From Ktedonobacter racemifer DSM 44963 (lineage in GTDB: Bacteria; Chloroflexota; Ktedonobacteria; Ktedonobacterales; Ktedonobacteraceae), in NCBI RefSeq assembly GCF_000178855.1, contig NZ_ADVG01000001.1, forward strand, positions 1,612,001 to 1,676,000: DNA of 64,000 nt. Direction: 5' to 3'. The notes below the pieces were generated by a model. That model was not told the DNA's origin. It was given only the letters and a program-made list of their open reading frames with translations, and did not search any database. This document shows positions 16,783 through 25,505 of this stretch, piece by piece (position 1 is the first letter of the stretch; each line of letters starts with the position of its first letter). The position numbers and the translations under genes are program-made.

Positions 16783-18414
16783 CTAGAGACCTCTTTTGTC
16801 CAATTCTTCTTTCAACGCTCGTAAGCTCTTGTTGCTGTTCCGCAGGGTGGTAATATACCTCTCCCATTCCGCTTCCTGCTCCTGCTTCTGGTACAAGCGT
16901 TTGATCCGGGTCAAGTAGCCTGTCGCTTGCTGGTAATTTTCGCGTCCACGCCCATCAATGAGTCTTTGGACCACAGGCTTGTACAGCCGAAGCGCTTCAT
17001 TCGGGTAAGACTCCTCGGCAGCTTCTGCCACTTGCGCTTGGTAGCGGCTCGCAGGACCCTCAAAGCGATATCCTATGGATATCGCTCCTGGTGTATGCTC
17101 CATCTCCGCCAGGGCTGCAAGCGCCTGGCCGATCTCTTTCTCATCCAGGTAGAGAGTGACGAGCGCCCCCCAACGGCCTTGCTGTTCTAACGTCTGGATC
17201 AGCTGTGGTCGCAGGCCAGGCCAGAGATCTCCCGGCTGACCAGTTGCCAGGGCCGCCGATCGAACGGAGCGATAGGTGGTATGGTCCGGGTTCGCCTGGA
17301 AACGCGCGAGCTCCATGTCCGTCGCTTGCTTTGCCTGGCCGTACAACAGGTACTTTTCGCCCAGCCAGCGCCGATACGTCTCGACGGCCTGTGCACTTGT
17401 GAAGTCCTGTGACTTGCCCGGGAGGGCAGGTTTGACCTCTCCCAGCCTCATTTCTACAAATGCCAGGGCCTGCTCTTGCCACACCTCACCTGATTTCAAC
17501 AACTGCTCTGCAAACCAGGTCACGTCCATCGGTTCGGTGACGTTGGCCTGGGCGATGGACAGTGCTTCCTGTTGACGGCCAAGCTGCAAGCATTTCTCTG
17601 CCATTTCTTTGTACAGGCCGACTTTGCGATATTCTTCAAGGACATCTTCCTCGCTGAAGTGCTCTGCCTGTTTGAGCGTCGCCAGAAAGTCGATGAGGTG
17701 GCGGTTGTGCCACTTGCTTGAGAAGTCCTGCCCGGGTCTCAGCTCCTCACGTATCCATGCTTCAATGCTCTTCCGTTCCTGTGCTGTTGCGTGCTCCGCC
17801 AGCGCCTCAGCGACATCTTCCCCAATTCCACCATAATTGTAGCCAAATTTCCAGAGGTCGAACAGCGCTGTTAACAGCTCCTCGCGTGCTGAAGGACCCA
17901 ATCGTTCATGTTGTGGGAGCGTGGGCTGAGCGTTCAGACAGGCGACCAGGCCAGCAGCGCATTCACCCAGAACCCAACTGACCTGGCCCTCATCGTGTAA
18001 TCCCTCATAGTGGATCATCGTTTCTTCTGCAAGAGCTGCGTACACCGTCTGAGCGTTGGCCCACTCGCCCGCCTCGGCAAAGTCCTTGCCAATGTCGGAG
18101 AGGTGCTCTAAATCACCTGCAACGCGGCTGGCCGCATCCCATCCTTCTCCCGCGTGATAGAAAGCCGAGTCCACCTGACTTCGAATAGCGGAGGGATCAA
18201 GCGTCCGCTCTCGCCCCTTGCCTGGCCGCTTCTTCTGTTGGGTCGTTGCCGTCAGCGGCAGCTCCGCCAGCAATTCTAGTAAGGGTTCTATCTCAGGCTG
18301 TCGTTGCACCAGTTGTTCTAGTAAAGCCAGGAGTTCTTCGCGGCTCTTTTCGCCGAGCCGCCCCATGAGTCCCGGCTGATCTTTCCCATTCGCTCCACGG
18401 TGGATTTTTGCCAT
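16783..18414 (-). CDS. TPR-like paralogue of the SWIM protein, without a SWIM finger
   Basis: A 543-residue protein; start at 18414 chosen for GGAGGAAA upstream. It lacks the zinc finger and begins directly with the leucine-rich helical segment (REELLALLEQLVQRQPEIEP) shared by the family. The helical repeats follow the same order as in the 596-residue neighbour, including YHAGEGWDAASRVAGDLEHL matching FQHASREWDAVYGISSDLST, and the shared C-terminal ending ALKEELDKRGL. A Gly/Lys/Arg-rich basic stretch (about 75-88) may be a linker. It is the most upstream member of the leftward cluster 18.4 to 10.7 kb. Confidence 0.8.
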   Translation of the reverse strand: MAKIHRGANGKDQPGLMGRLGEKSREELLALLEQLVQRQPEIEPLLELLAELPLTATTQQKKRPGKGRERTLDPSAIRSQVDSAFYHAGEGWDAASRVAGDLEHLSDIGKDFAEAGEWANAQTVYAALAEETMIHYEGLHDEGQVSWVLGECAAGLVACLNAQPTLPQHERLGPSAREELLTALFDLWKFGYNYGGIGEDVAEALAEHATAQERKSIEAWIREELRPGQDFSSKWHNRHLIDFLATLKQAEHFSEEDVLEEYRKVGLYKEMAEKCLQLGRQQEALSIAQANVTEPMDVTWFAEQLLKSGEVWQEQALAFVEMRLGEVKPALPGKSQDFTSAQAVETYRRWLGEKYLLYGQAKQATDMELARFQANPDHTTYRSVRSAALATGQPGDLWPGLRPQLIQTLEQQGRWGALVTLYLDEKEIGQALAALAEMEHTPGAISIGYRFEGPASRYQAQVAEAAEESYPNEALRLYKPVVQRLIDGRGRENYQQATGYLTRIKRLYQKQEQEAEWERYITTLRNSNKSLRALKEELDKRGL

Positions 18415-18902
18415 CGAGGTTTCCTCCGTTCCCTTTCTCTGCCAGCATCTCAAAGTGGTTTCACGTTCACTGACCGCGTGGCCTGGCCGCTTTTAGATCC
18501 CTTTTACCTGGGACCTGTTTTTCTTCCTGTACGACGGTCCCGATCATGTTATACCTCGAATCTTCTCACGAGACAACATCTGCGCAGACGGAAGAGACCG
18601 TCGTTGAGGCAGTCGGCAACGGACTTTTTCGGAAAAGATGAACAGTATTCCTCGGTACATCGCACGATTCAAAGGGTGCTCCCCCAAGTGGTATTCCTGA
18701 ATCTGGGAATGTGAGCGCCTTGATCTCTTTTCACAGAGTGATGCTTTCTGGCTCCTGGGCGTTTAGATTGGAGGCAAAGGCTTACTCCTTTTCCCTGGAG
18801 GCACATTTCCAGGCGCCAGCGACTGCTGTAAAGTAGCTGTTCAGAACGCCAGAGAGATATAGTATACAGAGGGGGAAGTTGCCAGAAGGAGGAATAAAGC
18901 AG

Positions 18903-19217
18903 ATGAGAGAAAAGCGAAAGAAGCACCAGAGGTCAAGCAGCAAAAACCGAGGGGTCGATCAAGCATATGATGAGGAGACCCCATTCAATCCTTACCTGAA
19001 AGCAGCCATCCTGGAGGTGGTCGAAAATCAGGTTCGTCACAATGATCCTCCTGAAACGCGACAGGCACTTGAGCGACTTCTGGGGAAAGGGTATTCGCGT
19101 AAGCAAGCCATAGAGATGATTGGATCTGCAGTGGTAGAAGAGATCTGGGCTGTAATGCATGACCACAAACCGTTTGATCGAGCACGTTTTGCCGCATTTC
19201 TTGAGCAACTAGGCTAA
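18903..19217 (+). CDS. Small protein of unknown function
   Basis: A 104-residue protein; the ATG at 18903 follows GAAGGAGGAA. The first 25 residues are very basic (REKRKKHQRSSSKNR). The rest is helical with ETRQALERLLGKGYSRKQAI and a conserved-looking end KPFDRARFAAFLEQLG, the pattern of a small family of uncharacterised proteins in which Leu-Gly-Tyr and Phe-Asp pairs are kept. The stop codon lies 2 bp before the left-type end at 19219, so the gene is either just outside or was cut close by an insertion. Confidence 0.65.
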   Translation: MREKRKKHQRSSSKNRGVDQAYDEETPFNPYLKAAILEVVENQVRHNDPPETRQALERLLGKGYSRKQAIEMIGSAVVEEIWAVMHDHKPFDRARFAAFLEQLG

Positions 19218-19218
19218 A

Positions 19219-19322
19219 TGTGCTGTCCTGAACAATTTTTGGAATAGAATGAGCACAGAAGGTGAAGAACCGTTTTCTCGCCTGAGAAAGAGTATCAGCA
19301 TCCGCACTGATTGTAGAAAAAG
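19219..19322 (+). repeat. Left-type transposon end 3
   Basis: It begins TGTGCTGTCCTGAAC, has GAATGAGCA 28 nt in, and repeats a core AATTTTTGGAA / GATTGTAGAAAAAG (the second at about 19306-19319). It is preceded by TAA, the stop codon of the 18903 gene. Confidence 0.5.
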
Positions 19323-19487
19323 CTCTTTCCACGTTTTTGCGAGGTTCAGAATTTCACCAAGTCCTTTCTTCTCTTTTTTCAGACTGGCAGCCACCGATGA
19401 ACAAAATGATGAGAGAGGGGAAAGAGCCATTGCATCTGGGCAGAAAAACGTTTCGCCGCTTTCTTCTGTATCGGCATGGACCAACAT

Positions 19488-20618
19488 TTACCTTTCTGGC
19501 AACGCAAACGCGCGGTCTTGCAAGCGTTTGACAAAGGCGGGACGACGCAGGTGTGGCTGGACCCAGGCCGAGAAACGCTCTTGAAACTCCTGGTTTTTCT
19601 GGAAGTGGCTGGCGGTCTCACGCAATTCGATCAAGACGCGAACAGCTTCGTCGTAACCTGCGCCTGAACCACGTGTCACCGCCTGATCGACCTGGTGCCA
19701 GTAGTTATCCTGGTGATCGTGAATATCTTGGAGGTGCTGCTGATGGATCTCCTGCTGCCGTTCACGCTCCTCGCGTTCCTGCCGAGCCTTTATGGTCCTA
19801 CTTTCGGCGAAGAGGGTAGCATAAGGAACACGCTCACCTCTTGGAAAAATTGGGCTGGCTTTGCGAGGGTTCAGTTCGCGTAACTCCTTGACAAGCAGGC
19901 GGCTCAGACGCGGCTCATTGTGTGCTAATCGAATCAGATAATCGCTACAGCGATCTGGGGGCAGCAACTTGACCCAGGCGGCAACATCATCGTCAGTCGA
20001 TGGTGCGGTTGCTTGGCTATGTTGAGCCGCAGCAGCAAGGAGTTCTTGCGGCACCTGTAACAATTCCGCCAATGCTTGCTGCGCTGCTGTTAACTTGCTA
20101 AAGGCGGGCGGAACAGGTGGTACATTGATTTCATCGTCCTCTTCATCGCCGTTTCCCATCATGCGCTGACTGGCCAACCAGACAACATAGAGCGATCGCA
20201 GGTCGCCATCCATCAATTCGTCGCGAATGCTGATAAGTGATCCCAGTTCATAGTCAATCCACTCATCAGGACTCTCCATCTCACCAAAGTGGATATCAAG
20301 GATATCATAATCTGGGTGCCGGGTGAACGTGACGAACTCATCGAGATCATAACCATTGATGAGTTCGGCTGGCAAGATTCCATGCGGGAAACGCAAAGCC
20401 AGTTCGGGCGAGCCCCAGTTGGCCCAATACAGAAAGCCATCAAAAAAGGTGTAGAGCACTTTGATGGGGTCGTGCTTGAAGTTCCCCCACTGATATTCAA
20501 TGAGGGCATGGGTGGAAGATGCCTCGATATGACTGGAAAGGGCATTGACTGCATCGAGTTGTGCCCGTGTCAGAGGTCGATCGCTGGTCATGAATTCGTA
20601 TCGTTGGTATTCGCTCAT
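19488..20618 (-). CDS. Conserved hypothetical partner of SWIM zinc-finger genes
   Basis: A 376-residue protein starting MSEYQRYEFMTSDRPLTRAQ. I recognise the pattern, YQxYEF, then TRA or similar, then ANWGSPELALRFP and a PPVPP segment, as a widespread family of unknown function that is often beside SWIM zinc-finger genes. The N-terminal 200 residues are a mixed alpha/beta domain; a PPVPPAFSKLTAAQQALAEL turn leads to a helical region; residues 280-310 form a charged coiled coil (ARQEREERERQQEIHQQHL). Start at 20618 has GAGAGGA upstream. Its position beside a large SWIM/TPR cluster supports a shared but undefined function. Confidence 0.75.
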   Translation of the reverse strand: MSEYQRYEFMTSDRPLTRAQLDAVNALSSHIEASSTHALIEYQWGNFKHDPIKVLYTFFDGFLYWANWGSPELALRFPHGILPAELINGYDLDEFVTFTRHPDYDILDIHFGEMESPDEWIDYELGSLISIRDELMDGDLRSLYVVWLASQRMMGNGDEEDDEINVPPVPPAFSKLTAAQQALAELLQVPQELLAAAAQHSQATAPSTDDDVAAWVKLLPPDRCSDYLIRLAHNEPRLSRLLVKELRELNPRKASPIFPRGERVPYATLFAESRTIKARQEREERERQQEIHQQHLQDIHDHQDNYWHQVDQAVTRGSGAGYDEAVRVLIELRETASHFQKNQEFQERFSAWVQPHLRRPAFVKRLQDRAFALPER

Positions 20619-20721
20619 CTCGACTTATCCTCTCTATGAGGCCACGGCTAGTACTTATAGAACTTCATCTACTCGTTGCTCAACTACTTCCCTTATATGT
20701 TAAAATTTTGAAATTTGGTCT

Positions 20722-20818
20722 GTGTGATCCATTGTAAACATGAAAAAGAATGAGCATCGAGCAGCGAAAAAGGTCACCATAACCGTAGAATAACTCTGCG
20801 GTCAACGTAGAAAAAGTA
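20722..20818 (+). repeat. Left-type transposon end 4
   Basis: It begins TGTGTGATCCATTG, has GAATGAGCA 27 nt in, and repeats AACCGTAGAATAA and CAACGTAGAAAAAG. The bases before it (TGGTC) resemble those after the right-type cluster at 27091 (GGTCC), which may be a trace of a target duplication. Confidence 0.45.
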
Positions 20819-20989
20819 CGCTACAAAACAATAAGCGTGGAACAAGAATATTGAACATCCTGGCATGATGTCAAAGCTGTTTGCCAGGTTTGTCGCATTG
20901 ATTGAAGGTTAGGCTCAACTGATCCAGATAATTGCTCCCAAGGAGCACATGCGTGATATGTTATATGTGAGCAACGAAGGAGGCAGAGC

Positions 20990-21232
20990 ATGGAAAAAGC
21001 ACACGCATTGGTGAACGTTCGAGATATCAACCTGATCTGTCAGTATTACAAGACTTACGCCCAGATTGAGGGCCTAACCAGGAGACGCAAAATTACGCGA
21101 GCCCGCAGGCGAAAGGGCGTTCTGGAAGTCAGAACAGCATCCCGCGACGAATGGATACAGCCTGTTGCGTGGATCGAGTGGATCAATGATCTGGGCGTAC
21201 CCATTCGATATATGGCTCAGGATATTCGCTGA
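20990..21232 (+). CDS. Small basic protein, intact member of a locally repeated family
   Basis: An 80-residue protein starting MEKAHALVNVRDINLICQYY; GAAGGAGG lies upstream. The middle is strongly basic (TRRRKITRARRRKGVLEV) and the C-terminus has DEWIQPVAWIEWINDLG, which may be a beta hairpin. It may bind nucleic acid, but that is only inferred from charge. Broken copies lie at 5413 (nonsense codon and truncation) and 10555 (fragment). All three are close to the short-repeat ends. No family recognised. Confidence 0.65.
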   Translation: MEKAHALVNVRDINLICQYYKTYAQIEGLTRRRKITRARRRKGVLEVRTASRDEWIQPVAWIEWINDLGVPIRYMAQDIR

Positions 21233-21268
21233 GAGGCCGTTTTTTTCTCGCAGAGGAACGAGGTGATA

Positions 21269-21706
21269 ATGGGAAAGAAAGATGAGAAGACGATTCCAAG
21301 GCTTGGAAAACAAGCTCTGCGCTACCGCTTTTTTCTCAATCCTTACCGGGACGCGCGGTTTAGCAAGTGCCCGCAATGCGCAAACAAGACGGGGCAGCGG
21401 AAACTACCGCTGTTCATCCATATCAACCCAAAGCAACCACTCCTACTGAATAAGACCTGCCGCTACTGTCCCCACTGTGATCTGTTGATCGCTCACCAGA
21501 ATGAGTTAGATGAGATTATCACGAGGGTCTTCACCGTCCTCGACCCGGAAATCGTTGGTAATCAGTATCTGGTGATTGGAACATTGGATCGAACTGACTG
21601 GAAGCGTATAGATCAGCAGAAACTTCCTGTCCAGGATTCGATTGAGGCGCTGCACGACTTTAAAGAGGTGGTTATATTCAAGCCCATGGGCGGGTGGAGA
21701 AGATAG
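21269..21706 (+). CDS. Small protein with two CxxC zinc-ribbon pairs
   Basis: A 145-residue protein; ATG at 21269 follows GAGGTGATA. The N-terminus RLGKQALRYRFFLNPYRDAR is followed by FSKCPQC and later CRYCPHC, two CxxC knuckles about 35 residues apart that would bind one zinc ion. The C-terminal half (VIGTLDRTDWKRIDQQKLP, EVVIFKPMGGWRR) looks beta-rich. Only 30 bp separate it from the 20990 gene, so they form an operon. A 30-codon remnant of its 5' end is attached to the broken TPR gene near 15800-15889. Function unknown. Confidence 0.65.
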   Translation: MGKKDEKTIPRLGKQALRYRFFLNPYRDARFSKCPQCANKTGQRKLPLFIHINPKQPLLLNKTCRYCPHCDLLIAHQNELDEIITRVFTVLDPEIVGNQYLVIGTLDRTDWKRIDQQKLPVQDSIEALHDFKEVVIFKPMGGWRR

Positions 21707-21767
21707 GGCGCTGATCTACCTAAAAGAGGCGCACATAATGGGCCAAAGTTATCACTATAGGCATTTT

Positions 21768-21989
21768 TTAATCTGAAAGGCGCTTATAAAAGATCAGTGG
21801 CAAAATAAAGTCTTTATATTTTGGTGCATCAGCCGTGCCACGGATCACACAGGCCGCATCCCACAGCCAGGTCTCAAGCTCAGAAATAGTCAGGTGATTG
21901 TCAGACTGAATTGTGAGGGGTAATGCTGATTGGCTTGCCGCCATGTTTCCTGCCTGGTAGCTTCCACTTCCATTTTTCTTACGTGCCAA
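21768..21989 (-). pseudogene. hsdM: hsdM remnant: N-terminus of a type I DNA methyltransferase
   Basis: The 73-residue frame contains [20 protein letters not shown] and [13 protein letters not shown], the standard start of type I restriction-modification HsdM subunits. The sequence stops right after LSD with TAA; the catalytic region (NPPY motif) and the hsdS and hsdR genes are absent. This is a decayed end of a restriction locus, cut at about 21775. Confidence 0.75.
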
Positions 21990-22188
21990 GGTCCGTCTCC
22001 TACCGTTCTTCTGTGCAACATATTTGTAGAGGTGAGAGTATTATACACGCATCTAATGACGGAATAAAGCCTTTACAACGTCCTCCATCCACCTCGTTCA
22101 TCGCAGGAGAATAAGATTATGAGCATTTGATGATACAAGAGTTTAAATGTATAATAGAAAACAATCAATATACATTAAGAGGTTAGAG

Positions 22189-23412
22189 ATGAAAGCTCAA
22201 ATTGCGTTTACCTTTGATATAAATGCGTTACAAAGGTTGCGGTATATCCAATTGTGTCTGAATGATAAACCGCCCTATAAAATCTCTTTCGCGAATCCAG
22301 CTTATCCATCAGTACAAACTTTTCATCGGAACTACTCAGCAAATGGCTATCCTTTTCCACTCATTGCCTTATTGCATGCTACGGCAGTAAAAAAGCTTGG
22401 TTATCCAGTAAATGCTCCTCGTCTTCTTAAGAAAAGCATGCTTGTTACTGGAGCCTTATATCTGGCTTTAAATCCACGGCATAGAGACCTGGAGATGCGT
22501 GAAATTATGGGTGACTTTGCCTCGGGTTTCAGTCACGACATTGGGGTAGGGCTTACTCTGTTAATAACCTCAGAAATGTTTAATATTTGCATTGATGAAT
22601 TCAATCCCGTGAAAGTGCGAGGGCAAAAAGCCCTAGACTACGCAACTCTGCTCCCAAATAACGCAGGTTTGTTGCAAGTAGAGGCCAAAGGAGTCACAAG
22701 TGATGGAAGTCGTAGCCAGGCAAGACGGGATATAGTTAAAAAGAAGCAAGCCAGTGGCAATACAGTGCAATTGCAGTCAGAAACAACACTCACACATAGC
22801 CAGGTTATTAAGCTAGGCATCATTGTACAGGCTGCTCAACGCAAAAGATCATCACCTACTAATTCCAGCAAAAGGACGCACAGCCAAGGGTTAATTGAGA
22901 TCATTGATCCCGAACCAAATAGCCAGATAAGCCAATTATCAGAAAATTATTTTAAAGCTGGAAAATATTGGCACTATGCTGGAGTCGCGTTATTTTCAGG
23001 TTTGCCACAGATCGCGAAAGAATTCGCCTTACGAGCGGAAGCCCTTATAGCTGGGTCACATCGAAGACCTCAATTACTAAATTATCATTTTGATAAGCGG
23101 ATGATATGGTCGTATAGAGACAGAACCCTTGTGGGTATTAGATGGCAACCAAGTGATCTTCCTATGGGAAACGACGATGTTTGGTTTTATCAGGCGGCAG
23201 ACCAATTAACTTTGGAGAAAATTCTCAGTTATGACGTTTTCCCAGAAACATATTCCTATCATCCCGACACTCAAAGAGCGATACAAGACAATATTGCAGA
23301 AAGCCTGCTTCCCGATGGATCATATTTTGGTATTGGTATGCGTAACCAAGGAGGATTGGAACTCCTTTCTCCAGACACCGATTCTGGTCCGCAACAACAC
23401 TTGCTTTGGTAG
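22189..23412 (+). CDS. Unknown protein with a possible PD-(D/E)xK nuclease motif
   Basis: A 407-residue protein; ATG at 22189 follows AAGAGG. I do not recognise the family. Notable points: a hydrophobic helical N-terminal half, and LLQVEAKGVTSDGSRSQARR at about residues 161-180, where Glu165-x-Lys167 with a preceding strand is reminiscent of restriction-endonuclease-like folds; a clear preceding Asp is not assured. The C-terminal half includes DKRMIWSYRDRTLVGIRW and YHPDTQRAIQDNIAESLLPD. It is AT-rich compared with neighbours, lies next to an hsdM remnant and inside a putative transposon, all of which would fit a defence or mobile-element gene. The nuclease idea is inference. Confidence 0.6.
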   Translation: MKAQIAFTFDINALQRLRYIQLCLNDKPPYKISFANPAYPSVQTFHRNYSANGYPFPLIALLHATAVKKLGYPVNAPRLLKKSMLVTGALYLALNPRHRDLEMREIMGDFASGFSHDIGVGLTLLITSEMFNICIDEFNPVKVRGQKALDYATLLPNNAGLLQVEAKGVTSDGSRSQARRDIVKKKQASGNTVQLQSETTLTHSQVIKLGIIVQAAQRKRSSPTNSSKRTHSQGLIEIIDPEPNSQISQLSENYFKAGKYWHYAGVALFSGLPQIAKEFALRAEALIAGSHRRPQLLNYHFDKRMIWSYRDRTLVGIRWQPSDLPMGNDDVWFYQAADQLTLEKILSYDVFPETYSYHPDTQRAIQDNIAESLLPDGSYFGIGMRNQGGLELLSPDTDSGPQQHLLW

Positions 23413-23612
23413 TTTGCTTAGTGTTATAGCGGCGTTCACAAAGATCGAGCCACCTCGTTCTTCGGCCTTTCTTTCAAACCAGAGGGCTCGCCCTGGTAAT
23501 CTCTGTGTGATGAGGTTGTCATATCTTCTCCACGACTCATATAATAACCGTATGTGGGTGCTCTTTTTCTCAGCTTGCAACACGATTGAGCCTTTCTGAA
23601 AGGAGCTCTCAG

Positions 23613-25505
23613 GTGGGGAAAAGCTTACAACATGTCACACAGCGCAAACAGAGACGGGGTGGGATGTCTAGAGGAAAGCCGGTTCCTCACGCTCGCCCTT
23701 TGAGGGGAACACACAAGCGACTCAACCAAGTGGAAGCCCTCTGGGAGTCTTTCCCGGAGGGTCTCATTGCGTGTGATCGCAACCAGAAGATTATACGGAT
23801 CAATGCTGCTGCTTGCAAGCTCTTTGAAGTGGGTTCCGAAGCCCAATGTCAAGGAAGAGACTACCAGCAATTTCTCACATCTTACATCCGCTCTGATGAG
23901 CAGCCACCATGCGCTCCCTCAGAGCAATGGCTGATGAACCTCGCTCTTGTCGGGATAACAGGAGCTTGTTCGCCAGCACAGGCGCTGCTGCTGCATCTCC
24001 CTTCGGGGCGCACGATCTCGGTGACGGTTCGTTCCTTTTCCGCGAGTGATCAAGAGCGCGACGTGGAAGAAACCGTCTCTGTCATCCAGGAGTTCACACA
24101 TTGCCGTCAGGAAGTCTCCCACCTCCAACGTACCCATGAGGCGATGTTGAAGTTGATTGCCGCGATCGCGCAGATTCCTGAACAAATGGATCACGTCTTG
24201 CCAGAAGAAACCTTCCTCCTCTCGCCTTCGGTGCTCTTCGTGGCCCAGCAGGTGGTGGATGTCGTCCGGTCTGTCCTGGATGGTCTCTGGGTGGGCATGC
24301 TCGCGTTCGGTCGTCGAACAGGCCATCTGTATTTTGTCGCAGGCAGTGGCTATACCGCTGAACAAGAACAGTACTGGCGAGACATTGGGGGATTCTTCCA
24401 TCTCTCAGAAGTGCTTGACGACGCGGCACGCGCTCGCCTGGGCGCCAACCAGGAGGTCGTGCTGGCGTATGATCAGTTGCACACCATTGAACGTCTCGGG
24501 AAACAACTGCCTTTTCCGGCGCATCTTCACCCCGTGTCTCCTAGCTCCGAGACTTTCCTGTTCCTTCCGCTGTTTTTGGAGCAGCAGTGGGTTGGGGTGT
24601 TGGCCATCATCAAAGCAAGTTCGAAGGGGGCGCACACGCTAGAGGAGATTGCGCTGGTGAGAGCCGTCACCGCGCAGACCATGCTGCTCCTTGAGGGCAT
24701 TCACGGTTTCTCTGCACAGGAAGGGAAAAAGAACAGAGCACTCATCCAGCGCGAAGTGCATCGCCTGGCGGGCGACTTTCTGATCCTGGCCACGCATGAA
24801 CTGCGCACCCCACTGACGGGGATCCTGGGCAATCTGCAATTAGCACAGCGCCGCTTGCAGACCTTAAAGGATCAGCTCGCTCCTCCGTCAGCTCAGATAC
24901 GCGAGCCCCTTGCCCATGTTCAGCAACCCTTAGTCTCAGCGTCACAGAGTGCCCAGCTTCAGCAGCGGATGATCAATGACTTGATCGATGATGCGCGGAT
25001 CCAGACCAATACGCTCACCTTGTCCTTGCACCAAGAGGATTTGGGCACCCTGCTCCGAGAGGTGGTGGCCAGGCAGCAACACGCCGCGCCAGAGAGTCCC
25101 ATCGTGCTGGATGTTCCGCCTTTGGAACAAGGTGTGCCCATCCTCGCCGATGCCGGGCGGATCACGTACGTGCTCACCACCTACCTGACGAATGCACGTA
25201 CCTCTTCTCCTCCAGGACGGCCGGTCGAGGTGCACTTATGGGTGGAGGAAGCGCTCGCACATGTCTCCATCCACAACGAGGGAGCAGGCATTGCGAGAGA
25301 AGATCTTGATCATATTTGGGACCGCTTCTATCGCGCCAAAGGCAGCGCGGTCCAACATAGACTGGATCTGAGCTGTGGATTGCCCCTGTATTTGTGCCGG
25401 GTGTTCATTGAACGGCATGGGGGGAGCATTGGGGTCCAGAGTGCTCCTGGCCAGGGAGCCACGTTCTGGTTGACAGTGCCCATCACCCCATCTCTGGGAA
25501 AGTGA
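23613..25505 (+). CDS. Soluble sensor histidine kinase (PAS-GAF-HisKA-HATPase)
   Basis: A 630-residue protein; GTG at 23613 is taken as start because AAAGGAG lies 7 nt before it. Order: PAS domain about 35-170 (LWESFPEGLIACDRNQKIIR), GAF-like domain about 210-375, HisKA with the phospho-acceptor motif ATHELRTPLTG near 400, and an HATPase domain with an N-box (YLTNARTSSP), IWDRFYRAK and a C-terminal GQGATFWLTVP. No membrane segment, so it should sense a cytoplasmic ligand. No response regulator gene lies beside it. The stop codon overlaps the start of the next gene (GTGA), but the two genes differ sharply in base composition. Confidence 0.88.
   Translation: MGKSLQHVTQRKQRRGGMSRGKPVPHARPLRGTHKRLNQVEALWESFPEGLIACDRNQKIIRINAAACKLFEVGSEAQCQGRDYQQFLTSYIRSDEQPPCAPSEQWLMNLALVGITGACSPAQALLLHLPSGRTISVTVRSFSASDQERDVEETVSVIQEFTHCRQEVSHLQRTHEAMLKLIAAIAQIPEQMDHVLPEETFLLSPSVLFVAQQVVDVVRSVLDGLWVGMLAFGRRTGHLYFVAGSGYTAEQEQYWRDIGGFFHLSEVLDDAARARLGANQEVVLAYDQLHTIERLGKQLPFPAHLHPVSPSSETFLFLPLFLEQQWVGVLAIIKASSKGAHTLEEIALVRAVTAQTMLLLEGIHGFSAQEGKKNRALIQREVHRLAGDFLILATHELRTPLTGILGNLQLAQRRLQTLKDQLAPPSAQIREPLAHVQQPLVSASQSAQLQQRMINDLIDDARIQTNTLTLSLHQEDLGTLLREVVARQQHAAPESPIVLDVPPLEQGVPILADAGRITYVLTTYLTNARTSSPPGRPVEVHLWVEEALAHVSIHNEGAGIAREDLDHIWDRFYRAKGSAVQHRLDLSCGLPLYLCRVFIERHGGSIGVQSAPGQGATFWLTVPITPSLGK

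Noticed and set aside
23231..23599. 122-codon plus-strand frame overlapping the end of the 22189 gene
   Set aside because: Alternative frame of a gene with better coding signals; no ribosome site.
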